Below are positions 43,716-52,140 of a stretch of 64,000 nucleotides of DNA, piece after piece; position 1 is the stretch's first letter; the number at the start of each line of letters is the position of its first letter. Under the pieces are notes generated by a model. It was not told where the DNA came from and did not search any database. It saw nothing but the letters and a program-made list of their open reading frames with translations. Origin of the DNA: Flavobacterium branchiarum (GTDB lineage Bacteria > Bacteroidota > Bacteroidia > Flavobacteriales > Flavobacteriaceae); contig NZ_JAUFQQ010000005.1 of the NCBI RefSeq assembly GCF_030409845.1, forward strand, positions 2,274,296 through 2,338,295. The letters are read 5' to 3'. The position numbers were made by a program, and so were the translations under genes.

Positions 43716-43994
43716 ATGATAACCATTTTTAACTATAATCCAACAGATCAGGAGCTCAGCGATATTCGTTTTGATGCTTTTTCTTTGTGTCAAAAATTTG
43801 GTATAGATACTGATAAAGAGCTAACTCCAGAGCTTTATTTAAACCTTGTTTCGCAAGAAAACGCTTATTATGATTTAGCGGTCCTTTTCGAATTTAGAAA
43901 AGATCAAAAAAAAGCAGATGAGTTTTGGGCAAAACTTCCAAAAGAATTACAATCTGGTGGTTTGGGCTACGATTGTTTAAATATTGCTATTTAG
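43716..43994 (+). CDS. Small acidic protein opposite MuF, candidate immunity/moron gene
   Basis: This 92-residue, acidic, helical protein is encoded on the plus strand within the minus-strand head operon. It has its own consensus promoter and overlaps the 3' end of the MuF gene by 8 bp, tail to tail. Independent promotion implies expression in the lysogen. Its position next to the HExxH C-terminal domain of MuF makes it a candidate immunity protein. No domain recognised, so this is inference. Confidence 0.6.
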   Translation: MITIFNYNPTDQELSDIRFDAFSLCQKFGIDTDKELTPELYLNLVSQENAYYDLAVLFEFRKDQKKADEFWAKLPKELQSGGLGYDCLNIAI

Positions 43995-45342
43995 TATTTT
44001 CTCTTAAATAAGCGCTCACCTTACTTCCAATTGTGCTATAATCCTGCATTAAAAATGGCATTAAATCTTTTACCGCTTGCTTTTCATCAATATTTAGCAT
44101 TTTAAGCGTACCTCTAAATTCAGTAATCCAACTTTTATAGCCGTAACCGTTTTCCAGAATTTCTTTTTGGTGGATTGCTTTACCTCCAAACTTTTTCATA
44201 AAGTCTGGGTAAGTATGCCTTGCACAAAACTGATTTATAGTTTCCATATTTTTAGTACCAACTGCGCTCAATGACTTAGGTGCTGATTTGGTTTTTGCGT
44301 GCAAAATTTCATGCCATAAACTTTCAAAAGAATATTCCTGGTTAAAGGTCATTTTCTTACCGCTTTTAATGGCCGCTAAACCGTTTCTAAATTCTTCAAG
44401 CGGATTAAACTTAATACTGCTAAACTCATGCTTACTTAATGTAATTATTGAACCGCTAGCCCAGTCACCAGTTGACGTATTGTGATACATAGAATGTTGC
44501 ATCATGTATGAAGTAGACTTTAAAAACTTCACTTCATCTAACCCGCGTCTGAAATCTTCCGGTGAAAATTCAGCATATTTAGTTAATATCGTTTTGATTT
44601 CTTTATCAGTTGGTAAATTACCCTTTATATAATCATGCAGGTTTATTGAACTTTCTTTTTTCGGTTCTTCAGGTGCTTTTATTTTATCCTGATCCTTTAC
44701 TTTAAAGTATGGGTGCCTATCATTAAATATCACATTACTCAATGCAGCATTGTTATCGAAAATGGTGTCTTTTATCAAAGGATTGACCATTACATTAGCC
44801 CAATCACTATCAAATTCTTTACTTAGATTTCTTGCGATACCTGGTATAATTGTACATCGACAACCCCACGCCAATGGAGTGTATAAACGAAGCCAAATTT
44901 TATCTGTTTTGAGAGCTGTAAACTTGTCAAAAATCCTATGTTCTGGACGTACAGCACTATCACCAACAGTTGAAAACTGCAAGTATTCCGCATCCATCGT
45001 ATGCCACTTACGAGCCATTATAGAGCTTTGAGTGACGTATTTCACTTCTGCTGATAGATAATTTTTATTGAATACTTCGCCAGTATCAGCAACTATTTTT
45101 TTTATAGATTCAAAGCTTCGCTGTTGCCCTTTAAGATTGAAAACGGCATCTTTAAATAAGTGAAATTGAGTTAACGTTTTAGCGTAACTGAATTGTTCCA
45201 CATTTAGTGTGAATGCATCTTTTAAAACTTTACGGCTTTCATTATCGTCAAATGAAGGTCCTAATCCACTATTGACAGCCTTTATTAATTGCGTTGCTGT
45301 TCTGTTGTAAACAGCATCAGTATTTAGGTCTTCACCATTCAT
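43987..45342 (-). CDS. MuF-like head morphogenesis protein with C-terminal HExxH domain
   Basis: These 451 residues from ATG 45342 include the MuF domain (about 1-180; WGCRCTIIPGIAR near the end) and a C-terminal extension. The extension (about 230-451) carries LWHEILHAKTKS, an HExxH zinc-metallopeptidase motif at about 344-348. MuF proteins are minor capsid proteins; versions with toxin-like C-terminal domains are known from temperate phages. The frame stays open 45 codons upstream (to 45477) without ATG, GTG or TTG, and reads sensibly (contains ELDDLAADNWDDIYAKIARQ). The true N-terminus may therefore come by frameshift from portal. Confidence 0.82.
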   Translation of the reverse strand: MNGEDLNTDAVYNRTATQLIKAVNSGLGPSFDDNESRKVLKDAFTLNVEQFSYAKTLTQFHLFKDAVFNLKGQQRSFESIKKIVADTGEVFNKNYLSAEVKYVTQSSIMARKWHTMDAEYLQFSTVGDSAVRPEHRIFDKFTALKTDKIWLRLYTPLAWGCRCTIIPGIARNLSKEFDSDWANVMVNPLIKDTIFDNNAALSNVIFNDRHPYFKVKDQDKIKAPEEPKKESSINLHDYIKGNLPTDKEIKTILTKYAEFSPEDFRRGLDEVKFLKSTSYMMQHSMYHNTSTGDWASGSIITLSKHEFSSIKFNPLEEFRNGLAAIKSGKKMTFNQEYSFESLWHEILHAKTKSAPKSLSAVGTKNMETINQFCARHTYPDFMKKFGGKAIHQKEILENGYGYKSWITEFRGTLKMLNIDEKQAVKDLMPFLMQDYSTIGSKVSAYLRENTK

Positions 45343-45452
45343 TAACTGCCTTGCAATTTTTGCGTAGATGTCATCCCAATTGTCGGCTGCTAAATCATCC
45401 AGTTCAAGATCAATACAACAGGTACAATCTAAACTATATAAATTATTTAATT

Positions 45453-45483
45453 GCCCGACTAATGTCGGGCTTGGTCGAAAAAA
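45453..45483 (-). promoter_or_regulatory. Candidate -1 programmed frameshift signal, portal into MuF
   Basis: On the minus strand, the portal frame reads GAT TTT TTC, containing the slippery heptamer T TTT TTC (45477-45483). A 6-nt spacer and a perfect 7-bp hairpin GCCCGAC/GTCGGGC with loop ATTA (45453-45470) follow, and the portal stop TAG lies within the hairpin. The -1 frame continues directly into MuF, giving a predicted fusion of about 926 residues. Confidence 0.6.
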
Positions 45484-46766
45484 TCCGCTAAACCTTTAAA
45501 AAGTAAATCCATTAGGTTTTGCTTTCTGGTTTCGGTTAGTTGCGATTTTGGGGGTTGTTGACGCGATGGTTTTTTAGAATTATTATCGTTTGGTTCCGGT
45601 GCCGGTTCCTGGTTTGCCAGTTCCATTTTTGCTTTTAACTCATCGTAGTTATCAGGCTTTGGAATTTTATATGTTTCATACCAATAATCATCACCTACAG
45701 GAACTTTTGAACTCACAACCACATCAATTTCCATTCGCATTTTTAACTTGGTCAAATCAAGATCAAGTTCAAACTCAAATTGACCATCGACGTTATAGCC
45801 ATATGATTTTAAAATCTGTTTAAACTTTTTGCTGTTTAATAGATTTTCAACAAAAATCAAATCTGAAATAGTCAATTCGTCCTGTTGTTCTCCGTGCTCT
45901 TTTGATTGTGCATAACCGCTCGACTTACTGGATGAAGTTGTTTCTGTATTTCCCAAAATGGCGATTGCCATTTCTTCGTTACATGCATCTTTTAAACCAA
46001 GTTGAAGCTTACCGTCACCATTTGAGGTTTTGCCGTCAAGCATTTCAAATTCGGCTTGTTTTGGTATCATCATCGCAAGCGATGAACCGCTATCGGTTAG
46101 TAGAGTTTTAAGCTCTTGTTTGGTTTTTGTATCATACGCATCATACTTCATGATTCGAACAGGTTGCCCGAAAATCTCAACGTATTGTGCATAATCTCCA
46201 AAGGTTCCACGTTTATATATTCCATAAATAGAACACGCTAAAAGCAATCCTAAATCTTTTGGTTTACCTACAACCCAAACAAAAGGCATGTCTTCGTAAG
46301 CATAACCGTCTTGTTCTGAAAGTCCGTATTGCGATTTGGTAATTAATCCTTTCTCGGGTTTAATGTGCTTTCTTTCAACTTCTTTAAAGGTCAGTTCTTC
46401 ACCTATAATAAACTCAACACCTGAAATTCCCCAAATTTTAGATTCCATTATTAAAGTAGTCAATTCACGTCCTTTTTCACTCTTAATTAAGGCAGTTAAG
46501 TCATCATCCTGTTTGCCGTCTTTTTTAATGAATTTTAATTTTTTATTAAGTACAGCATCTATCCTTTTTTGAATAATACCACGCAAAAAACCATCCATTG
46601 AAAGGATGTCGTGATACAAGTCATATAGCATGACACGATTAGGATAATAAACACTTTCAGCAGTAACGACGCTTTCTTTTAGTTTTCCGATGTCTTTACT
46701 GCTACGGTCAGGAGACACGAGTGTTAAGTCGTGAATGATATAAGCCTCTTTTTCTTTATTTTCCAT
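45459..46766 (-). CDS. Portal protein (DUF935, Mu gp29-like)
   Basis: This 435-residue protein has the DUF935 pattern: N-terminal YHDILSMDGFLRGIIQKRIDAV, a central VVGKPKDLGLL region and an acidic, Pro-rich tail. It forms the dodecameric DNA channel at the head vertex. It lies between the gp36-like gene and MuF. Its last codons carry the slippery site described at 45453-45483. Confidence 0.88.
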   Translation of the reverse strand: MENKEKEAYIIHDLTLVSPDRSSKDIGKLKESVVTAESVYYPNRVMLYDLYHDILSMDGFLRGIIQKRIDAVLNKKLKFIKKDGKQDDDLTALIKSEKGRELTTLIMESKIWGISGVEFIIGEELTFKEVERKHIKPEKGLITKSQYGLSEQDGYAYEDMPFVWVVGKPKDLGLLLACSIYGIYKRGTFGDYAQYVEIFGQPVRIMKYDAYDTKTKQELKTLLTDSGSSLAMMIPKQAEFEMLDGKTSNGDGKLQLGLKDACNEEMAIAILGNTETTSSSKSSGYAQSKEHGEQQDELTISDLIFVENLLNSKKFKQILKSYGYNVDGQFEFELDLDLTKLKMRMEIDVVVSSKVPVGDDYWYETYKIPKPDNYDELKAKMELANQEPAPEPNDNNSKKPSRQQPPKSQLTETRKQNLMDLLFKGLADFFDQARH

Positions 46767-46769
46767 GGT

Positions 46770-47240
46770 TTAAAATCTTTGGATGCGTTTTTGGTTAGAA
46801 CCCCAGAAAACACCATCATTCAATGTACTTTCGTCTTCTGGTGTTTCTGGATCATCTTGTTTATAAGGCCAGTTTGGATTTATATTTCCCTCTTTAATAT
46901 CAAACAGCCATCCGGGTACTTCCTTGTTACCAATCATCAACTCCCAATCTTCGCGAAATAACTCTAAATTGACATTTGGATTTGATTTTCGTACCAACCA
47001 ATAAGAGGCAATTACTTTAATTGTCTTCTTTAAATTTTCATCTACAACTGTTGGAGCTAATGCCGGTTCTACGTAATCATCGCCAAAAAGTGCTTTTAAA
47101 TCATATTTAAACAGGTATGATTTACAAAAATCCTCAGCTGCTTTGATTTGAGTAATTGTTTCGTTCGGATTGCTTCGGGTTATTGCTGCAATAACTTCCG
47201 GGTATAATTCGGTGTTTAATTCTGATGGTTGTACTAACAT
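46770..47240 (-). CDS. DUF1320/gp36-like head protein
   Basis: This 156-residue protein has an N-terminal LVQPSELNTELYPEVIAAI segment and helical core, resembling gp36-type adaptor proteins of Mu-like phages. It is located between large terminase and portal (1-bp overlap with terminase), an unusual place for gp36. Family call is moderate. Confidence 0.55.
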   Translation of the reverse strand: MLVQPSELNTELYPEVIAAITRSNPNETITQIKAAEDFCKSYLFKYDLKALFGDDYVEPALAPTVVDENLKKTIKVIASYWLVRKSNPNVNLELFREDWELMIGNKEVPGWLFDIKEGNINPNWPYKQDDPETPEDESTLNDGVFWGSNQKRIQRF

Positions 47241-48787
47241 TACATTCTATGTTTATTGGCTTGACGTTTGAAACTTTCGATTGCTCCGGTAGCCGTTGTG
47301 ATTTGTACTTCTTTTATAGTCCAGACAGCACCTTCGACACAATCGGGTCCATCCATTAGCTTTGCTTTTCGGCTGAAACTGGTAAACTGTGCAACAAGTC
47401 GCTCCATATGTGGATTGGTTTTCTCCACTACATTAAAAATCAGATGTCCTAAACGGTTTAGTGGTTCAAGCCCTCCCTCAATTCTTGCGTATTTTTCAGG
47501 CTTCTTGCGGTCATCCGGGCGGATTGGTAAAAAGGAATTTCTTTCTTCGTTTATTCTGTATATATGAGGTAAAATAACCTGCTCGTAAAATGGATTTTGA
47601 AGTGAATTGTTTTCTATCCATATATAAACTGGGTCAACTCCGCCACGCTTACAAATGTCATGCGCTTCAAATAGGTATTCACAAAACTTAGCGTTACTCA
47701 TTTGATCAACCCAAACTTTTTGGATGTAATAGTTAAGTCCCTTGTTGGCTACAATAGTAATTGCCTTGCTACTTGCATTGGTTTTATCTGAATTACTAGG
47801 TGCCGGATCGGCATAAATTACAACATTATCACAATGGCGTAGTTGTGGACACTTTTCGAAAATAATATCTTTAAAAGTATCACCACCATCCATTGGGTTA
47901 TTGAAGTACTCTTTTTGGTAACTTTCGTAACTTATCAAAGAAAGAACCCTGTCGATATTTGCTTCTGTATTTTTTTGAGGCCAAGTACTTTTTCCTTCTT
48001 TATCACGAATATTAATGACTTCGTGAATATCAGCTTTTTTACCCATTTCGGTAATACAACAATACTTTGCAATAATGTTTCCACAAGCAATAATTCTTAA
48101 TCCACTAGAAATTGAACGGGTTGGAATTAAAGCTTGTTCAATCCATTTAACACGTTCCTTTACCCTTTCTGGATTACGGCATATTTCGTCGGTATCAATA
48201 TCGTCAATCAAAATTAGATTAGGTCTCTTTGCTTTATTACGAGTTCCACGAGGCGATTGACCTGCTCCAATACCACGAAAAGCCAAACCTTTTCGAGTTG
48301 TAAATTCGGTAGATTCCCAACCTCCTATCTTTTTTTGAACACCATAATCATTAATGATACGATTATTACTTTCTAAACTTCCTTTATATGGTAATAGTAA
48401 TCTTTCAGCATTATCTAATGAATCAGATACTAAAAGGATAGTATCTACTTTTATGTCAACCGGAATATCAGCTATACCCAGGTACAAAGTTTCCATCATG
48501 GTTCGACCTGACTTTGAAAGTTCTCTCGACCACGAACGAACTTCATACCATTCGGGATTAGCTATAACTCTTTTTGTAGCCCTTATATGAAATGGCGCGG
48601 GCTCACTTGTATAATACATTGGGAAATAGTATTTAAACCATTCCTCAGGATGTTTTTCAAGATGTTGTTTTCTCTTGATTTTTGCCGAATGAGTTTCGCT
48701 TAAATCTATAGGAGTAGCATTGTCCATGTTTTCACAGAACTCACGCCATAACTCTAAATATTCCTTGTCGGTAACTCTTTTAGCCAT
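47240..48787 (-). CDS. Terminase large subunit (Mu gp28-like)
   Basis: This 515-residue protein has an ATPase half, with LLVSDSLDNAERL and the Walker B-like LILIDDIDTDE, and an RNase H-like nuclease half (VIYADPAPSNSDK, later YIWIENNS). A classical GKT Walker A is not obvious; a deviant form is common in phage terminases. It packages DNA into heads, Mu-style by headful. It overlaps the small terminase gene by 8 bp. Confidence 0.85.
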   Translation of the reverse strand: MAKRVTDKEYLELWREFCENMDNATPIDLSETHSAKIKRKQHLEKHPEEWFKYYFPMYYTSEPAPFHIRATKRVIANPEWYEVRSWSRELSKSGRTMMETLYLGIADIPVDIKVDTILLVSDSLDNAERLLLPYKGSLESNNRIINDYGVQKKIGGWESTEFTTRKGLAFRGIGAGQSPRGTRNKAKRPNLILIDDIDTDEICRNPERVKERVKWIEQALIPTRSISSGLRIIACGNIIAKYCCITEMGKKADIHEVINIRDKEGKSTWPQKNTEANIDRVLSLISYESYQKEYFNNPMDGGDTFKDIIFEKCPQLRHCDNVVIYADPAPSNSDKTNASSKAITIVANKGLNYYIQKVWVDQMSNAKFCEYLFEAHDICKRGGVDPVYIWIENNSLQNPFYEQVILPHIYRINEERNSFLPIRPDDRKKPEKYARIEGGLEPLNRLGHLIFNVVEKTNPHMERLVAQFTSFSRKAKLMDGPDCVEGAVWTIKEVQITTATGAIESFKRQANKHRM

Positions 48788-49256
48788 TTTTTAATTTTGA
48801 GTTGATAAACTCATCGATGTAATTCTTGAATTTTTTTGCATCACCTAAATCAACAGATTGAATGAACGTTAATAATTTTCTTGAAACCTCCACATATTCA
48901 CCTAAACCTATTTCGGTTTCCAGGCGTTGGATGTTTGCGGTTATTTTACTCATTATGTCCGCTTCCTTAGATTCCGGAATCGGAACATCACGTTTTGCAA
49001 TCAATTCGTTTAATGCCTCCAATTGATTATACCAATGCACAAGTTGCGCCTCCTTAGTTGTCAATAGGCTTTTTCGAAGCTTCGCCCAATTGTCTAATTC
49101 TGCCCACTTTCCTATTGTCTTTTCGGTTACGCCTGTACGTTCAGCAATCTCTTTAAAAGTGATTCGCTCATTTACATATAATATTCGAGCATACTCCCGC
49201 TCTTGTGCTTTGGAAATTCCCATTTTACTCTTGATTACATGGCAAAATTGACCCAA
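48780..49256 (-). CDS. Terminase small subunit (DUF1804/gp27-like)
   Basis: This 158-residue protein has an N-terminal HTH (YVNERITFKEIAERTGVTEK) and a C-terminal coiled coil, the layout of small terminases. It is first of the minus-strand head operon, divergent from the protease gene across 111 bp. A start at MGISKAQ (codon 13) is possible. Confidence 0.8.
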   Translation of the reverse strand: MGQFCHVIKSKMGISKAQEREYARILYVNERITFKEIAERTGVTEKTIGKWAELDNWAKLRKSLLTTKEAQLVHWYNQLEALNELIAKRDVPIPESKEADIMSKITANIQRLETEIGLGEYVEVSRKLLTFIQSVDLGDAKKFKNYIDEFINSKLKNG

Positions 49257-49367
49257 AACAACCCCATTTTAAAATATGTGTGCAATCCTTACGTCTTTAT
49301 TTTCAATGCTTTGCAAACATTCGCAAGTTTGTACTCACTTTAAAACACATATAAACATGAAAGCTTA

Positions 49368-50360
49368 ATGAGTACACCAAAACAGAAAAAAATCGATAAA
49401 GAATTTTGCATCACTGACGACTCAGTGAATGTATATGGCTATCGATGTTTAACGTCTGGTTTATTGGTAGATGAAGTCAAGAAAAACCCTATCGGTTTTA
49501 AAATGCACAACCGCGACAACGGTGTTGTGGTGCGTTGGGAAGACTTTAGAATCGATAATGATAAGGTTTATGCAAAACCGATTATCAATTTGGCTCATCC
49601 ACAAGGTGAGACGATTGTTTCAGAGATCGAAAACGGTTTCTTGAATGCGGCCAGCGTTGGAAAAATAGTTGTGTTGGATTATACCGACTTAAAATCATTG
49701 ATGTTGCCAGATCAAACAGGACCTACTATTACAAAGTGGTTTCCTCGTGAAATATCGCTTGTTGATATTCCGGGCAATTACAATGCACTTGCCGATCTTT
49801 TTGATATTGATGACAACGAATTAAACCTTTCAGATTTAAAAAAAACTAAACCCAATAACATGAAAAAAATCATTTTAACCGCGGGCTTTTTGACCGCATT
49901 GAATTTAAGTGACAATTCAAGTGATGAAGATGCAAACGGTGCATTTCAGGACTTAATTGACAAAGCCAATAAAATACCTGGACTGCAAAAAGATTTAGCA
50001 GATAAAACCAAAGCTTTAACTGAAAAGGAAAAAGAATTGTCTGATTTGAAAGATTCACATGTAGCCAAAGAAGTTCAAGACTTACTTTCAAAAGGTGAAG
50101 CTGACAAGAAATTAACTAAGGAAGTTTCTGCAAAATTAGGAGAAAGCTTTAAAGCTGATCCAAAAGGTTTAAAAGACTTAATCGATGCGATGCCAGCGCA
50201 AACATTGATTACAGATCAGTTGGGAGATAATAAAGACGCTTCCGTATTTGCTGGAAAAAAATGGGATGATTTATACCAATCTGACCAATTAGAAACCGTA
50301 CGTATTCAGCTTCCTGATTTGTACGATAAATTAAAAAAAGAAAAATATCCTAATTCATAA
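49368..50360 (+). CDS. Prohead protease fused to scaffold (Mu gpI/Z-like)
   Basis: In this 330-residue protein, residues 1-150 form a protease-like domain (MHNRDNGVVVRWEDF, INLAHPQGETIV, WFPREISLVDIPGN). The rest is a charged coiled-coil scaffold (LQKDLADKTKALTEKEKEL) and a C-terminal capsid-binding region. In Mu, gene I encodes the protease and Z the scaffold from an internal start. Here an internal ATG at 49860 sits exactly at the domain junction. Confidence 0.8.
   Translation: MSTPKQKKIDKEFCITDDSVNVYGYRCLTSGLLVDEVKKNPIGFKMHNRDNGVVVRWEDFRIDNDKVYAKPIINLAHPQGETIVSEIENGFLNAASVGKIVVLDYTDLKSLMLPDQTGPTITKWFPREISLVDIPGNYNALADLFDIDDNELNLSDLKKTKPNNMKKIILTAGFLTALNLSDNSSDEDANGAFQDLIDKANKIPGLQKDLADKTKALTEKEKELSDLKDSHVAKEVQDLLSKGEADKKLTKEVSAKLGESFKADPKGLKDLIDAMPAQTLITDQLGDNKDASVFAGKKWDDLYQSDQLETVRIQLPDLYDKLKKEKYPNS
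49860..50360 (+). CDS. Nested scaffold protein (Mu Z-like internal start)
   Basis: The in-frame ATG at 49860 begins MKKIILTAGFLTALNLS right after a KKTKPNN linker and would give a 166-residue scaffold. The strong Met-Lys-Lys start and domain boundary mirror Mu Z within I. Internal initiation is inferred. Confidence 0.5.
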   Translation: MKKIILTAGFLTALNLSDNSSDEDANGAFQDLIDKANKIPGLQKDLADKTKALTEKEKELSDLKDSHVAKEVQDLLSKGEADKKLTKEVSAKLGESFKADPKGLKDLIDAMPAQTLITDQLGDNKDASVFAGKKWDDLYQSDQLETVRIQLPDLYDKLKKEKYPNS

Positions 50361-50372
50361 TCCAATTTAATT

Positions 50373-51329
50373 ATGGCAAATCCAAAAATACCCCAAGAGT
50401 TTTGGGCATCTTATATCGTAGAGAAACTACGTAAAACAAATCCACACATTGCACTTTGTTTTGATGAAAGCAAATTTATTGTTGGTGGTTCTGTTGTCTA
50501 TATTCCACAAGCGGGAGCTAAACCAAATGTTGTAAAAAATAGAGGTTTTGGGGCGGCTACAGCGGTTCAAAGAGGTGATACTGCAATTGCTTATGTACTT
50601 GACGTATTTACAACAGATCCAACAGCACTGTTGACTTCTGAAACACTTGAAATCAGCTACGAAAAACAAGATAGCCTTTTAGCAGATCATACCGACACCT
50701 TAGCAGAAAGTATTGGTGACGAATTGACGTATAACTGGATTAAAGGTATCAAACCTGCCGTTGGCGGTGGCACAACTGTTGAATTTTTACCCGTTGCAAG
50801 ACATATCGGTACTGCCGGTACTGCAACAGCTGTAAATCCAGTAGATGGCCAGACTGGTACTAGAAAAGGATTCACATTCGCAGAGTTTGATCTTATGCAG
50901 GCAACTTTTAATAAAGACAATGTGCCAAAACAAGATCGTTACGCAATGCTTGAAAGTTTTATGTTAAAACAGTTTCAAAATTCATTAACCACAAACGAAA
51001 TGGCGGCCTTTCAAGCTACTGCTGATTTGGCTAATGGTGTTGTTGGAAAATATGCGGGTTTTACAATTCTTGAAAGAAGTTCAGTATTAGCATTATCATC
51101 TGCGGGAGTGTTTAGATTACCTGGAGAGGCTTTGGCTGCAACTGATAATCTGGCAAGCATCTTTTGGCAAAAGAACAGTGTAACCAAGTCATTGGGAGAT
51201 ACTAAGCTTTTCCAAGACATGGAGAACCCATTGTACTATGGCGATATTCACTCAGGACTTGTAAAAATGGGCGGTCGTTGTCGTCGTGAAGACTGGAAAG
51301 GTGTTGGAGTTGTAGTTCAATCTGCTTAA
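50373..51329 (+). CDS. Major capsid protein
   Basis: This 318-residue protein lies 12 bp after the protease/scaffold gene, where Mu has gene T. The N-terminus IPQEFWASYIVEKLRKTNPH, many Ala/Gly/Thr residues and the C-terminal MENPLYYGDIHSGLVKMG fit a HK97-fold capsid of Bacteroidota phages. A strong terminator follows, as often after capsid genes. Confidence 0.82.
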   Translation: MANPKIPQEFWASYIVEKLRKTNPHIALCFDESKFIVGGSVVYIPQAGAKPNVVKNRGFGAATAVQRGDTAIAYVLDVFTTDPTALLTSETLEISYEKQDSLLADHTDTLAESIGDELTYNWIKGIKPAVGGGTTVEFLPVARHIGTAGTATAVNPVDGQTGTRKGFTFAEFDLMQATFNKDNVPKQDRYAMLESFMLKQFQNSLTTNEMAAFQATADLANGVVGKYAGFTILERSSVLALSSAGVFRLPGEALAATDNLASIFWQKNSVTKSLGDTKLFQDMENPLYYGDIHSGLVKMGGRCRREDWKGVGVVVQSA

Positions 51330-51353
51330 TGAATTAAAATATTATATATATCC

Positions 51354-51389
51354 AAAAGGTTTCTACGCCTATAGTAGAAACCTTTTTTT
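51354..51389 (+). terminator. Rho-independent terminator after the capsid gene
   Basis: AAAAGGTTTCTAC pairs with GTAGAAACC plus the following Ts around a 7-nt loop. It likely allows high separate expression of capsid. Confidence 0.85.
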
Positions 51390-51400
51390 AAAACAACTAC

Positions 51401-51685
51401 ATGGACCAATTTGTATTCCCAATATTAACTGCTTTTTTTTCTGCATTAATCACCTATATATTTTCAAAGAGAAAAAATCTTGCTGAAGATCGAGCTGCTG
51501 AACTAGATAATGCAGTGAATGCTGTAAAATACTATCGTGATTTACTTGACGATATGGCAAGCAGATTAACTGCTGCAACGGAAACCATAAAAACAATGGA
51601 AGCGCAACACCGTGAATTAATGGGTATAAATCAGCATCTAGTGGAGGAGTTACAAAAGTTCAAACAACTTAACGGAAAAATATAG
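51401..51685 (+). CDS. Putative holin-like membrane protein
   Basis: This 94-residue protein has one N-terminal transmembrane helix (FVFPILTAFFSALITYIFS) and a long coiled coil. It immediately precedes the endolysin, whose GTG overlaps its TAG. A holin or pinholin role is inferred from position; a structural protein is possible. Confidence 0.55.
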   Translation: MDQFVFPILTAFFSALITYIFSKRKNLAEDRAAELDNAVNAVKYYRDLLDDMASRLTAATETIKTMEAQHRELMGINQHLVEELQKFKQLNGKI

Positions 51686-52140
51686 TGAGCACATTAGGAC
51701 AAAAAACATTAGCTGTATCGATTACACAGTTAGGAGTTGAAGAAATTCCAAAAAACAGTAACGCAGGTCCAGCAGTAGAAAAATATTTAAAGTCTGTAGG
51801 ACTTGGCAAAGGCTATGCTTGGTGTATGGCATTTGTTTATTGGTGCACCAAAGAAGCATCAATACAATTAGGTATCACAAATCCTCTTGCAAAAACTGCA
51901 GGAGTTTTGGCAATGCTAAACTTTAAAAAAGAATTAGTAGTTAAGGAACCACAGCCCGGAGACATTTTTATCATGGACTTTGGCAAAGGTCAAGGACATA
52001 CTGGATTAGTTGAAAAGGTAGAAAAAAACATTATCCACACCATTGAAGGTAATACTAACGATGATGGTAGCCGGGAAGGTTACAAAGTGTGTCGAAGAAA
52101 ACGAAACAAATCCACAATTAAAGCATATTTAAGAGTATGA
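51685..52140 (+). CDS. CHAP-type (TIGR02594-like) endolysin
   Basis: This 151-residue protein has a catalytic Cys in YAWCMAFVYWC (near 49), His in GQGHTGLVE and an Asn in EGNTNDDG, as in CHAP/NlpC amidases. It starts at GTG 51685, overlapping the holin-like gene, and overlaps the lipoprotein gene by 4 bp. It cleaves peptidoglycan peptides at lysis. Confidence 0.83.
   Translation: MSTLGQKTLAVSITQLGVEEIPKNSNAGPAVEKYLKSVGLGKGYAWCMAFVYWCTKEASIQLGITNPLAKTAGVLAMLNFKKELVVKEPQPGDIFIMDFGKGQGHTGLVEKVEKNIIHTIEGNTNDDGSREGYKVCRRKRNKSTIKAYLRV

Noticed and set aside
45453..45470. Simple terminator between portal and MuF
   Set aside because: The hairpin lacks a following T-run in the transcript direction and stands 6 nt after a slippery heptamer in the right frame; termination cannot be fully excluded.
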